Shown here: piece after piece, positions 17,566 to 25,507 of the stretch | Numbering within the stretch: the first letter of the stretch is position 1 | Layout of the letters: each line of letters begins with the position of its first letter | From: Desulfovibrio sp. Fe33 | GTDB lineage: Bacteria > Desulfobacterota > Desulfovibrionia > Desulfovibrionales > Desulfovibrionaceae | Assembly (NCBI RefSeq): GCF_028532725.1 | Contig: NZ_JAQKGU010000002.1 | Location: 1 to 64,000 of the forward strand | Direction of reading: 5' to 3' | Length of the DNA: 64,000 nt | Translations under genes and position numbers: made by a program | The notes under the pieces: generated by a model | Seen by the model: the letters and a program-made list of their open reading frames with translations, nothing else | What the model was told of the DNA's origin: nothing | The model's database searches: none

Positions 17566-17613
17566 GGGCGAATTAATCGCCTGAAATGAAGAGTAATGAC
17601 GAATTATTCGCCC
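17566..17613. promoter_or_regulatory. Two palindromic enhancer-type sites upstream of the sigma54 promoter
   Basis: GGGCGAA-TTA-ATCGCCT (17566-17582) and TGACGAA-TTA-TTCGCCC (17597-17613) are 17-bp palindromes with centres 31 bp apart (about three helical turns), near -86 and -117 from the predicted start. The second overlaps the stop codon of the activator gene. A third, perfect copy is at 18980-18996. Confidence 0.7.
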
Positions 17614-18935
17614 GGATCGGGAGCGGTTAAAAGGCGGCGCAGCGTGTCCTTGGTGATGCCGAGTTCGCGGCAGGCGGCCATGCGTTTGCCGTTGTTGCGT
17701 CGGACGGCTTCCATGGCGGCGCGGCGTTTGATGGCGTCCATGGTCCCGGACAGTCCGTCGGGCGCGTCGCCTCGGGGCTTTGCGGGGTGGAGGTATTCCG
17801 GCAGGTGCTCCACCTGGATGAACCCGTCCGGGCAGAGGATGAAGGCGTATTCGAGGATGTTTTCAAGTTCGCGCACGTTGCCCGGGTAGTCGTGGCGCAT
17901 GAGCACATGCATGGCGTCCTCGCTGACGCCCCGGATGGCCTTGTTGCGCAGCCCGTTGAACTCGGCGAGGAAGTGGTCGATGAGCAGGGGCAGGTCTTCC
18001 TGGCGTGCGGTCAGCGGGGGCAGGGTCAGGGTGACGACGTTGAGCCGGTAGAAGAGGTCCTGGCGGAATGTCCCTTCGGCCACGGCGTCTTCGAGATTGC
18101 GGTTGGTTGCGGCCACCACGCGCACGTCGGCGTGTTCAGGCGTGACGCCGCCCAGGGGCTCGAAGGTCTTTTCCTGGAGGAAACGCAGCAGCTTGACCTG
18201 GAGGTTCTGGGGCATGTCGCCGATCTCGTCCAGGAAGACCGTGCCGCCGTCGGCCAGCTCGAATCTGCCCGGTTTGTCCGTGCGCGCGTCGGTGAAGGCC
18301 CCGGCCTTGTAGCCGAACAGCTCCGACTCCAGCAGGGTGTCGGGCAGCGCGCCGCAGTTCACGGCGACGAAAGGCCCGTCCTTGCGCGGACTCAGGGAAT
18401 GGATGGCCCGGGCGAACAGTTCCTTGCCGGTGCCGCTTTGGCCCAGCAGCAAGGTGGTGGCTTCGGACCGGCTGATCTGCGGCAGGATGCGGAAAATTTT
18501 TTCCAGGGCCTGGCTGCGGCCCACGATGTTCTCGAATCGGTAGATGTCCTTGGCCTGTTGCCGCGCCACGTGGATGTCGGTCAGGTCTCGGAAGGTCTCC
18601 ACCCCGCCGATCACGTTCCCGTCGTTGTCCTTCAGCGGCGAGGCCGAGATGGCGATGGGCAGGGTCGTGCCGTCGGAGCGGATGATGAAGATGGATTTGT
18701 TGACGATGCGCCCGCCCTTGCGGATGCAGGACTTGAGCGCGCACTGGCCGTCGCACAGGGAGGAGCGGAACACGTCCCAGCACTTGCGCCCCAGGGCGTC
18801 CTCGCCGGAGATGCCGGTGATCCGTTGCGCGGACTCGTTGAAATAGGTCACGTTCCAGTCCGCGTCCACGGTGAATAATCCGTCGGCGATGGAAGCGAAC
18901 ACGGCTTCAAGGGGGAGGTCTTTGGGAAACGACAT
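17604..18935 (-). CDS. PAS-AAA-Fis sigma54-dependent transcription activator
   Basis: 443 residues. The PAS domain (1-120) contains four cysteines, C52, C61, C65 and C70, which could hold an Fe-S cluster or a redox switch. The AAA+ domain (about 135-370) has Walker A GQSGTGKE (165-172), GAFTDA (212-217, the sigma54-contact loop, with D where most members have G) and an Arg-finger region. The Fis-type HTH is NNGKRMAACRELGITKDTL. It lies directly upstream of the sigma54 promoter of the nifX-like gene and is its likely activator. A perfect palindrome 45-61 bp before its own start suggests autoregulation. The start codon has only a weak ribosome site. Confidence 0.9.
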   Translation of the reverse strand: MSFPKDLPLEAVFASIADGLFTVDADWNVTYFNESAQRITGISGEDALGRKCWDVFRSSLCDGQCALKSCIRKGGRIVNKSIFIIRSDGTTLPIAISASPLKDNDGNVIGGVETFRDLTDIHVARQQAKDIYRFENIVGRSQALEKIFRILPQISRSEATTLLLGQSGTGKELFARAIHSLSPRKDGPFVAVNCGALPDTLLESELFGYKAGAFTDARTDKPGRFELADGGTVFLDEIGDMPQNLQVKLLRFLQEKTFEPLGGVTPEHADVRVVAATNRNLEDAVAEGTFRQDLFYRLNVVTLTLPPLTARQEDLPLLIDHFLAEFNGLRNKAIRGVSEDAMHVLMRHDYPGNVRELENILEYAFILCPDGFIQVEHLPEYLHPAKPRGDAPDGLSGTMDAIKRRAAMEAVRRNNGKRMAACRELGITKDTLRRLLTAPDPGE

Positions 18936-18979
18936 GGGAAGATTCTACATCCGCCCGCTCGCCTTGCCAAGGGGCTATG

Positions 18980-18996
18980 GGCGAAAAATTCGCCCA
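18980..18996. promoter_or_regulatory. Palindromic site before the sigma54 activator gene
   Basis: GGGCGAA-AAA-TTCGCCC, a perfect 17-bp palindrome (19 bp with flanking T and A). It has the same half-site as the two sites at 17566-17613. Location suggests self-control. Confidence 0.7.
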
Positions 18997-19063
18997 CACT
19001 CTTTCGCGCCGTGCCTGGCTTGTTCGGGGAGAGGAACCGGGCATCCCCGGCGGAGGGCGTGCA

Positions 19064-19090
19064 TGAAAAAGGCCGCCCTGAGGCGGCCTT
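19064..19090 (-). terminator. Terminator of hypAB
   Basis: On the minus strand GGCCGCC-TCAG-GGCGGCC is followed by TTTTTC. It lies 33 bp after the hypB stop. Confidence 0.85.
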
Positions 19091-19121
19091 GTTGTTCATC
19101 GTCGGGTTGCAGCCGTGTCGG

Positions 19122-19781
19122 CTACAGCTTTTCGGCGCGCTTCTTGCGCAGCCATTCGTACCACTGCTCCATGTTTTCGCCGGTGCGGGCGGAAATGGGC
19201 ATGACTTCGATGTCCTTGTTCAGCTTCTTGGCGTGATCCTCGGCCTTTTTGAGGTCGAATTCCACATAGGGAAGCAGGTCCACCTTGTTGAGCAGCATGA
19301 CTGCGGAAATGTGGAACATGAACGGGTATTTTTCAGGCTTGTCGTCGCCTTCGGCCACGGACAGGAGGGTGACCTTGTAGTCTTCGCCCACATTGAACTC
19401 GGCCGGGCAGACCAGGTTGCCGACGTTCTCGATGAAGAGAATGTCCAGGCCGTCGGTGTCGATGGCCTGGAGCGCGTCCATGACCATGCCGGAATCCAGG
19501 TGGCAGCCGCCCTCGGTGTTGATCTGAACGGCCTGCGCCCCGGTGGCGGCCACGCGCTGGGCGTCGTTGTCGGTCTGGAGGTCGCCTTCGATGACCGCCA
19601 TGTTGAACTCGTCCTTGAGGTCGGTCAGGGTCCGTTCGAGCAGGGTCGTCTTGCCCGCGCCCGGCGAGCTCATCAGGTTCAGGCACAGGATCTTCTTGAC
19701 CCGAAATTTCTTCTGCAACTCGTCAGCCAGCCTGTCGTTGGCCTCGAGAACATTGCGGACTATGGTCACTTCCTTGGACAT
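19122..19781 (-). CDS. hypB: Hydrogenase/urease nickel-insertion GTPase HypB
   Basis: A SIMIBI-class GTPase of 219 residues that drives Ni insertion into NiFe hydrogenase with HypA. It has Walker A SSPGAGKTTLLERT, IEGDLQTDNDAQR with the switch residues, the nickel/zinc-site stretch EGGCHLD, FIENVGNLVCPAEFN and the NKVDLLPY guanine motif. The N-terminal His-rich storage tail and CxxCGC motif found in some HypB proteins are absent. HypA is encoded 15 bp upstream in the same operon. Confidence 0.95.
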   Translation of the reverse strand: MSKEVTIVRNVLEANDRLADELQKKFRVKKILCLNLMSSPGAGKTTLLERTLTDLKDEFNMAVIEGDLQTDNDAQRVAATGAQAVQINTEGGCHLDSGMVMDALQAIDTDGLDILFIENVGNLVCPAEFNVGEDYKVTLLSVAEGDDKPEKYPFMFHISAVMLLNKVDLLPYVEFDLKKAEDHAKKLNKDIEVMPISARTGENMEQWYEWLRKKRAEKL

Positions 19782-19796
19782 GGTCTCTCCTTGTCT

Positions 19797-20153
19797 TTAT
19801 TGCTGGTCGTCCACTTCGATGGAGTCGATGAGCAGTTCCTTGCCCTCCAGCACCTCGTGGCCCAGCAGGGCGTTGCACTTGGGGCAGGGCATACATCGGG
19901 TGTGCTCCGGGCTGAATATCTCGCCGCATTCGCCGCAGGCCACCTTCACCGGCACCTCGATGACTTCGAGCTCGGCCCCGTCGAATTCACCGCCGGGAAT
20001 GAGCGCTTCCCATGCGAACTGGAGGGATTCCGTGACCGCCCCGGCGAGCCTGCCGTTCTTGATGGTCACTTTCGTGAGCTTTTGGCCTTCATATTTGACC
20101 ATCTCTTCGCGCAGGATGCCGAGGATGGATTCGACAATCGACATTTCATGCAT
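19797..20153 (-). CDS. hypA: Hydrogenase maturation nickel metallochaperone HypA
   Basis: 118 residues, normal length. The N-terminus MHEMSIVESIL carries the Ni-binding His and Glu. ACGECG and MPCPKC form the structural zinc site. It works with HypB, which follows by 15 bp. The gene lies back to back with the FMN-riboswitch ribB gene. Other hyp genes are not in the window. Confidence 0.95.
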   Translation of the reverse strand: MHEMSIVESILGILREEMVKYEGQKLTKVTIKNGRLAGAVTESLQFAWEALIPGGEFDGAELEVIEVPVKVACGECGEIFSPEHTRCMPCPKCNALLGHEVLEGKELLIDSIEVDDQQ

Positions 20154-20260
20154 GGAGAACGCACTACACTGATTTCCCTATGGTATCAAGGGGGTTTTCC
20201 TCCTTCCGGCATTGCACTGGCCTCCAGGGTGAAATCCCCTATGAATTGTGTCCGTATTGG

Positions 20261-20290
20261 TTGACTTGCGAGTCAGTTGGGGCATATTAC
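20261..20290 (+). promoter_or_regulatory. Candidate promoter of the riboswitch-ribB transcript
   Basis: TTGACT (20261-20266), 18-bp spacer, TATTAC (20285-20290). It begins just before the riboswitch and is well placed to be its promoter. Confidence 0.5.
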
Positions 20291-20297
20291 CAAACCA

Positions 20298-20445
20298 ACT
20301 TGTTCTCAGGGCGGGGTGGAAGTCCCCACCGGCGGTGATCTGGCTTGCCAGTTAGCCCGCGAGCGCCTCTCCGGGTGGAGAGGGACGAGCAGACCCGGCG
20401 TAAATCCGGGGCCGACGGTCATAGTCCGGAATGAAGAGAATGAGG
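20298..20445 (+). ncRNA. FMN riboswitch (RFN element)
   Basis: Conserved RFN blocks occur in order: TTCTCAGGGCGGGGTG, CCCCACCGGCGGTGAT, AGCCCGCGAGCG, GCAGACCCGG, TCCGGGGCCGACGGTCATAG and TCCGGATGAAGAGA-like text near the 3' end. It precedes ribB, so FMN should shut off riboflavin synthesis. The region to the gene contains a hairpin CGACGAG/CTCGTCG (20497-20520) without a U-run, so control may be at translation. Confidence 0.93.
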
Positions 20446-20568
20446 CAGTCCTACAGCCCTTGCCCGGCGGTCTCCGCTCGCGGCACCGACTGTCGCGACG
20501 AGAGCCGCGGCGCTCGTCGGTCTGTCTATGCGCCCTGATTCATTCATAGTCTTCAAAGGAGAAGAAAG

Positions 20569-21225
20569 ATGATGGATCAGCCTTTACTCAAACAATTCGG
20601 CGGTCCCATGTCCCGTGTCGAGCACGCCTTGGCGGCCCTTCGGGGTGGCCGGGGCGTCCTGGTCACGGACAACATCGAACGCGAAAACGAGGGCGACCTC
20701 ATTTTTGCGGCCGAATTTCTGACCGTTCCCCAGATGGCCATGCTCATCCGCGAGTGCAGCGGCATCGTCTGCCTGTGCATGACCGAGGAGAAGATCAAGT
20801 CCCTCGGCCTGCCCATGATGGTCGAAAACAACCGCAGCCGGTACAACACCGCCTTCACGGTATCCATCGAGGCCGTGGAGGGCGTGACCACAGGCGTATC
20901 GGCGGCGGATCGCCTGGCCACCGTCAAGGCGGCCATCGCTCCGGGCGCCAAGCCCGGCGATCTGGCGAGCCCCGGCCATGTCTTTCCGCTCTGCGCCCGT
21001 CCCGGCGGCGTGCTGGAGCGCGGCGGCCACACCGAAGCCGTGGTGGACCTGACCCGCATGGCCGGGTTGACCCCGTGCGGCGTGCTTTGCGAGCTGACCA
21101 ATCCCGACGGTACCATGGCCCGCCAGCCTGAAATCGTGACCTTCGCCCGCAAGCACAACATGACCGTTTGCACGGTGGACGACATCGCTTCCTACCGCAA
21201 AATCCGCGAGAAGCAAGCCGCCTAA
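20569..21225 (+). CDS. ribB: 3,4-dihydroxy-2-butanone 4-phosphate synthase
   Basis: RibB makes the four-carbon precursor of riboflavin from ribulose 5-phosphate. It has [20 protein letters not shown] with the acidic metal ligands, [27 protein letters not shown], the catalytic [18 protein letters not shown] and [11 protein letters not shown]. At 218 residues it is the stand-alone RibB, without the RibA domain seen in RibBA fusions. AAAGGAG precedes the start (ATG at 20569 or 20572). It is controlled by the FMN riboswitch. A terminator follows. Confidence 0.95.
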   Translation: MMDQPLLKQFGGPMSRVEHALAALRGGRGVLVTDNIERENEGDLIFAAEFLTVPQMAMLIRECSGIVCLCMTEEKIKSLGLPMMVENNRSRYNTAFTVSIEAVEGVTTGVSAADRLATVKAAIAPGAKPGDLASPGHVFPLCARPGGVLERGGHTEAVVDLTRMAGLTPCGVLCELTNPDGTMARQPEIVTFARKHNMTVCTVDDIASYRKIREKQAA

Positions 21226-21282
21226 GCATCCCCTCCGCCAGAAGGGCGGAACATAAAAGATATTACTTCACCTCCGCAATTG

Positions 21283-21322
21283 AAGGCCCCGTCGTTTCGC
21301 CCGACGGGGCCTTTCTCTTTTT
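21283..21322 (+). terminator. Terminator of ribB
   Basis: AGGCCCCGTCG (21284-21294) pairs with CGACGGGGCCT (21302-21312), then TTCTCTTTTT. Confidence 0.9.
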
Positions 21323-21521
21323 GCCGCCGGTTCAATCCGGATGAAAATACTGTAACGAAGCGGGGATGGCTTGCGGCGGGGGATGCGCTGCGGGGCCGTA
21401 TGCCTGGGAAACCCTTTTCCCTTGGTCCCCTTCAGCCCGGGAGACTGCGGCAAAAACGTTGACAACCGCACCGTATCGGTAGTGAACTGGTCGACCGAAT
21501 TTCTTAACCAAGAGGTATCAG

Positions 21522-23183
21522 ATGCGTAGTAAGAAAATGACTGGTGGATTGGAAAAGGCCCCGCACCGATCGCTGTTGTATGCGGCCGGATTGTCCAAGG
21601 AAGAAATGGACAGGCCGCTGATCGGCGTATGCAACGCCCAGAACGAGATCATTCCCGGTCATGTGCATCTAGACACCATCGCCGAGGCAGTCAAGGCGGG
21701 CATCCGTATGGCCGGAGGCACCCCGCTGGAATTCCCGGCCATCGGCGTGTGCGACGGGCTGTCCATGAACCACGAGGGCATGAGAATGTCCCTGCCCAGC
21801 CGCGAAATCATCGCCGATTCCGTGGAGATCATGGCCACCGCCCATCCCTTTGACGCCATCGTCTGCATTCCCAACTGCGACAAGATCGTTCCCGGTATGC
21901 TCATGGCCATGCTCCGTCTGAACATCCCGGCCGTGCTCGTGTCCGGCGGCCCCATGCTGGCCGGGCACAAGAACACCTCGGACCTGATTACCGTGTTCGA
22001 GGGCGTGGGCAAGGTCCGCTCGGGCCGGATGACCGAGGAGGAGCTGGAGGAATACACGGCGGGCGCGTGCCCCACCTGCGGCTCCTGCGCGGGCATGTTC
22101 ACGGCCAACTCCATGAACTGTCTGGCCGAGTCCATCGGCCTGGCCCTGCCGGGCAACGGGACCATCCCGGCGGTCATGTCCGCCCGCATCCGGCTGGCCA
22201 AGAAGGCCGGTATGCAGGTTATGGAAATGTTTGAGCGCGACATCCGTCCGCGCGACATCGTCACCGAGAAATCCGTGCACAACGCCGTGACCATGGATAT
22301 GGCGCTGGGCTGCTCCACCAACACCACCCTGCACCTGCCCGCGCTGTTCGCCGAGGCGGGGCTCGATCTTTCCCTTCAGGTGTTCAACGAAGTCAGCATG
22401 AAGACGCCGAACCTGTGCAAGCTCGCACCGGCCGGTCCCCACTACATGCAGGACCTGGACGAATCCGGCGGCATCCCCGGCGTCATGAGCGAGCTGGCCA
22501 AAAAGGACCTGCTCAACCTGGACGTCATGACCGTCACCGGCAAGACCTTGGGCGAGAACCTCAAGGATCTGAAAGCCCGCGTGACCAATTACGAAATCGT
22601 CCGGCCCATCGATGATCCGTATTCCAAGGAGGGCGGCATCGCCATCCTGTACGGCAACATCGCGCCCGACGGCTGTTGCGTGAAGCAGTCCGCGGTTGCT
22701 CCCGAGATGATGAAGAACACCGGCACGGCGCGGGTCTTCAACAGCGAAGAGGAGAGCGTGGCCGCCATCCTGGGCAACGAGATCAAGCCCGGCGACGTGG
22801 TTGTCGTCCTCTACGAAGGCCCCAAGGGCGGCCCGGGTATGCGCGAGATGCTCACTCCCACTTCGGCCATCTCCGGCATGGGTCTGGGCGGGTCCGTGGC
22901 GCTCATCACCGATGGACGGTTCTCGGGCGGAACGCGCGGCGCGGCCATCGGCCACATCTCTCCCGAAGCGGCGTCGGGCGGCCCGGTCGGCCTGATCCGC
23001 GAGGGCGACAGGATCGAGATCGACATTCCGGCCCGCAAGATCAATGTGCTGGTGGACGACGCCGAACTCGAAGAGCGCCGGAAAACCCACAAGCCCGTGG
23101 TCAAGGAGGTCAAGTCGCCCTTCCTGCGGCGCTACGCCAAGCTGGTCACTTCCGCCGCGCGCGGCGCGGTCTACGAGAAATAG
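21522..23183 (+). CDS. ilvD: Dihydroxy-acid dehydratase
   Basis: A Fe-S dehydratase of branched-chain amino acid synthesis. 553 residues, normal. Cluster cysteines are in IGVCNAQN (C37), [10 protein letters not shown] and [32 protein letters not shown] and [13 protein letters not shown] are further signatures. AAGAGG lies before the ATG. A TTGACA sits at 21460-21465, but no good -10 follows at normal spacing. The gene stands alone and is followed by a terminator and element R2. Confidence 0.95.
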   Translation: MRSKKMTGGLEKAPHRSLLYAAGLSKEEMDRPLIGVCNAQNEIIPGHVHLDTIAEAVKAGIRMAGGTPLEFPAIGVCDGLSMNHEGMRMSLPSREIIADSVEIMATAHPFDAIVCIPNCDKIVPGMLMAMLRLNIPAVLVSGGPMLAGHKNTSDLITVFEGVGKVRSGRMTEEELEEYTAGACPTCGSCAGMFTANSMNCLAESIGLALPGNGTIPAVMSARIRLAKKAGMQVMEMFERDIRPRDIVTEKSVHNAVTMDMALGCSTNTTLHLPALFAEAGLDLSLQVFNEVSMKTPNLCKLAPAGPHYMQDLDESGGIPGVMSELAKKDLLNLDVMTVTGKTLGENLKDLKARVTNYEIVRPIDDPYSKEGGIAILYGNIAPDGCCVKQSAVAPEMMKNTGTARVFNSEEESVAAILGNEIKPGDVVVVLYEGPKGGPGMREMLTPTSAISGMGLGGSVALITDGRFSGGTRGAAIGHISPEAASGGPVGLIREGDRIEIDIPARKINVLVDDAELEERRKTHKPVVKEVKSPFLRRYAKLVTSAARGAVYEK

Positions 23184-23207
23184 ACCGCTTCCATAGAAAA
23201 AAAAGTT

Positions 23208-23245
23208 AAAGCCGGTTCGGGGATTGCCCGGACCGGCTTTTTTTG
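23208..23245 (+). terminator. Terminator of ilvD
   Basis: AAGCCGGT (23209-23216) pairs with ACCGGCTT (23232-23239), followed by a T-run. The hairpin is copied, with changes, at 23449-23488 as part of the tandem duplication. Confidence 0.85.
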
Positions 23246-23256
23246 GGAATTATCCT

Positions 23257-23392
23257 TTTAAATCGAGGAAGAGGGAAATCAGGCGTTGAAAGCCGCTTCG
23301 CGGCGATAGTCGAGTGATTTCGCCTCCGGCGGGCAAGGGCTCCACCCTTGCATCCCTGAATGCGCCTTCGGCGCGGGCTTTTTTCGTCCGCT
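23257..23392 (+). repeat. Hairpin-string element R2
   Basis: Hairpins GCCGC-TTC-GCGGC, CGCC-TCC-GGCG, CAAGGG-CTCCA-CCCTTG and GCGCC-TTC-GGCGC, the last followed by GGGCTTTTTTC. Sense to ilvD, 3' of its terminator. Confidence 0.8.
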
Positions 23393-23497
23393 TCGGGGGC
23401 GAAGGGGGGGGAACGCGTGGATGCCCCCCTTCAGAAGAAAAAAAAGTTAAAGCAGGTTTGGGGATTGCCCGGACCGGCTTTTTTTTTGGGAATTATC

Positions 23498-23640
23498 CTT
23501 TTAAATCGGGGAAGAGGGAAATCAGGCGTTGAAAGCCGCTTCGCGGCGATAGTCGAGTGATTTCGCCTCCGGCGGGCAAGGGCTCGCACCCTTGCATCCC
23601 TGAATGCGCCTTCGGCGCGGGCTTTTTTCGCCCGCTTCGG
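23498..23640 (+). repeat. Hairpin-string element R3
   Basis: Second unit of the tandem pair. It has the same four hairpins as R2, but the third loop is CTCGCA as in R7 and R9. It ends in GGGCTTTTTTC. Confidence 0.8.
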
Positions 23641-23681
23641 AGGCGAAGGGGGGGGGAACGCGTGGATGCCCCCTTCAGAAA

Positions 23682-23720
23682 CGAGAAAGGCCTCCTTGCG
23701 GAGGCCTGGGAGTTTTCTCG
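23682..23720. repeat. Bulged hairpin CGAGAAAGGCCTCC / GGAGGCC...TTTCTCG
   Basis: CGAGAAAGGCCTCC (23682-23695), loop TTGC, then GGAGGCC and TTTTCTCG with a six-base bulge TGGGAG. Read on the minus strand, the inner hairpin is followed by TTTCTCG, so it could end a short minus transcript. Confidence 0.55.
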
Positions 23721-23750
23721 GTGCAAAAATAAGGAAGATGACTATCTTAT

Positions 23751-23766
23751 TGCACCGGCCGTGCCA
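23751..23766 (-). promoter_or_regulatory. Candidate orphan sigma54 promoter
   Basis: On the minus strand TGGCACGGCCGGTGCA has GG and GC 12 bp apart and a perfect TGGCACG -24 block. No minus-strand gene follows within 300 bp; only the hairpin at 23682-23720 does. The palindrome CTTTCG-CAAA-CGAAAG (23846-23861) lies about 114 bp upstream of the predicted start, where an activator site would be. Confidence 0.4.
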
Positions 23767-24013
23767 TGTTTTCCCTGTTCTCAAATATTTTTAAATTTGC
23801 GTGTTATTACAGTTTGTTATGTGGCAATAAAAAGACAGCTTCAGTCTTTCGCAAACGAAAGGGCGGGTACAACTTTTTAAACTCCCCGCCGAAATCTAGG
23901 GTGTCGGGCAAAATTTTTGGACCGCGTCGGATGATCGGTTGCCCCCATTCGAATCGAACAACAACAAACGTTTTCCAACTTCCGCTTCTTGCCTGACGGC
24001 CGCGCCTCTCTCT
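23767..24013. other. AT-rich non-coding stretch
   Basis: Noticeably AT-richer than its surroundings. It contains the palindrome at 23846-23861 and the pair GGGCGGGT/ACTCCCCGCC around AACTTTTTAA (about 23861-23890). The open frame at 23766-23996 lacks a ribosome site and family features, so I do not call it a gene. It could be the residue of a lost gene or a regulatory region. Confidence 0.4.
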
Positions 24014-24120
24014 CCGCCCGGCAGGGCGGCAGTGGGGATGCAAGGGGGCGTTCCCCTTGCCCGCCGGAGGCGAAATCACCCGACAATTCCGCCAAAGGCG
24101 GCTTCAACTCCTGCTTTTGT
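24014..24120 (-). repeat. Hairpin-string element R4
   Basis: Minus-strand copy with class II stems: GCCGCC-TTT-GGCGG, CGCC-TCC-GGCG, CAAGGGG-AACGC-CCCCTTG and CCGCCC-TGCC-GGGCGG. It is 3' of the minus-strand aminotransferase gene, in sense direction. Confidence 0.75.
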
Positions 24121-24164
24121 CTCCTCCCATCTGCTCCATGGGCCTATCCGGCCAAGCGCCTTAG

Positions 24165-24197
24165 CAAAAAAAAGGGACGCCCTGAGGCGTCCCTTTT
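24165..24197 (-). terminator. Terminator of the aminotransferase gene
   Basis: GGGACGCC-loop-GGCGTCCC (24174-24193 on the plus strand) is followed on the minus strand by a seven-base T-run. Confidence 0.88.
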
Positions 24198-24217
24198 GTG
24201 ATCGGTCATGGGGACCG

Positions 24218-25408
24218 TTATTTGAACTTGGCGATGGCGGCGGCGAATCCTTCGCGGGAGCGGGGGATGATCTTGTCCTCCACGGAGAAGGAGAGCCGGA
24301 AGAAGCCGGGGTAGCCGAAGCCGGAGCCGGGCACGGCGAGGACCTTTTCCTCCTGCAGGGCGGCGCAGAACTTGACGTCGTCCCCGCCGGGAGCCTTGGG
24401 GAAGAAGTAGAACGCGCCTTTGGGCATGGTGAATTCGTAGCCTGCGGAGTCGAGGACTTCGGCCATGGCCTTGCGGCGGCGGTCGTAGATGGAGACGTCC
24501 ACGCCGGAACCGAGCGCGCGGGCCATGAGCTTTTGGGCCAGGGCCGGGGCGTTGACGAAGCCGAGGATGCGGTTGGCCAGGACCACGCCGCCCACCAGGG
24601 TGGCCATGTCCTCCATGGCCGGGTTGATGAGGGCATAGCCGATGCGTTCGCCTGCCATGGACAGGTTCTTGGAGAAGGAGGAGCAGACCACCGAGTATTT
24701 GTAGATGGGCAGCAGGCTCGGCACTTCCACGCCGTCGAAGGCGAGGAACCTGTAGGGTTCGTCGGCCAGGATGAAGATGGGCCGCTCACGTCCCTCGTTG
24801 TGCTTTTCAAGGATGGCGGCCAGCCCTTCGAGGGAGGCCCTGTCGTAGACCGCGCCCGAGGGGTTGTTGGGGGAGTTCAGCATGACCACGCGGGTCTTTT
24901 CGGAGATGGCCTTGTCCATGGTTTCCAGGTCGAGTTGGAAGGTCAGGGGCTTGGCCGGGACCGGGGTGAGCTTCGCGCCGTGGTTCTCGCAGTAGAAGCC
25001 GTATTCCACGAAGAACGGGGCCGGGGTAATGACCTCGTCGCCCGGTTCGAGCACGGCGCGGAAGAACGAGTTGAGTGCCCCCGCTGCGCCGCAGGTGATG
25101 ACCAGGGATTCGGCGGGTACCGGCGTTCCCTGTTCCTTGGAGACCTCGGCGGCCAGCTTTTCGCGGACGTCGGGGTAGCCGAAGTTGGGCATGTAGCCCA
25201 TGAAAAACGGTTTGTCCGCTTCCTGCGCCAGCTCCAGGAGGCCTTCCTTGATGGCTGCGGGCGGCGGCAGGTCCGGGTTGCCCAGGCTGAAGTCGCAGAC
25301 CGCGTCCTCGCCGAATTGTTTCTTCAGGGCGATGCCCTCTTCGAACATCTTGCGGATCCAGGAGGACCGCGTCATGTACCCGGCCACCTGGCTGGAAATA
25401 AGCTGCAT
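24218..25408 (-). CDS. Class I/II PLP aminotransferase
   Basis: 396 residues of fold-type I. Landmarks are SLGNPDLPPP near the N-terminus, [35 protein letters not shown] (PLP-ring Asp) and SFSKNLSMAGERIGY with the PLP lysine. It ends with the conserved Arg region FFRLSFSV. The substrate cannot be read from the sequence; aspartate, alanine or an aromatic amino acid are all possible. It is a single gene with its own terminator, followed by element R4. A GGAG-like site (AAGGAGTTTTCAC) precedes the ATG. Confidence 0.85.
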   Translation of the reverse strand: MQLISSQVAGYMTRSSWIRKMFEEGIALKKQFGEDAVCDFSLGNPDLPPPAAIKEGLLELAQEADKPFFMGYMPNFGYPDVREKLAAEVSKEQGTPVPAESLVITCGAAGALNSFFRAVLEPGDEVITPAPFFVEYGFYCENHGAKLTPVPAKPLTFQLDLETMDKAISEKTRVVMLNSPNNPSGAVYDRASLEGLAAILEKHNEGRERPIFILADEPYRFLAFDGVEVPSLLPIYKYSVVCSSFSKNLSMAGERIGYALINPAMEDMATLVGGVVLANRILGFVNAPALAQKLMARALGSGVDVSIYDRRRKAMAEVLDSAGYEFTMPKGAFYFFPKAPGGDDVKFCAALQEEKVLAVPGSGFGYPGFFRLSFSVEDKIIPRSREGFAAAIAKFK

Positions 25409-25507
25409 GTGAAAACTCCTTGAAAATCGGATGAAGCCATTACCCTACGGCAAACAACCACCGCCTGCAATACGAGAAGCCTTTGGCGGGCGGGGGGCTG
25501 CAGAGCC

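Larger units (their letters stand above)
23195..23680 (+). repeat. Tandem duplication of terminator plus R element (period about 241 bp)
   Basis: Two direct copies (from 23195 and from 23436) each contain an A-run, GTTAAAGC, a terminator-like hairpin, an R element, a purine-rich GGCGAAGGGGGGG stretch and CGCGTGGATGCCCCCTTCAG. They differ at few positions. No gene is seen inside. Confidence 0.85.

Noticed and set aside
23766-23996. 76-residue plus-strand open frame in the AT-rich stretch after ilvD
   Set aside because: No ribosome site, no family features and atypical composition. It is more likely non-coding.
23257-24120. CRISPR array
   Set aside because: Repeats are over 100 bp, irregularly spaced, in both strands and have no unique short spacers or cas genes.
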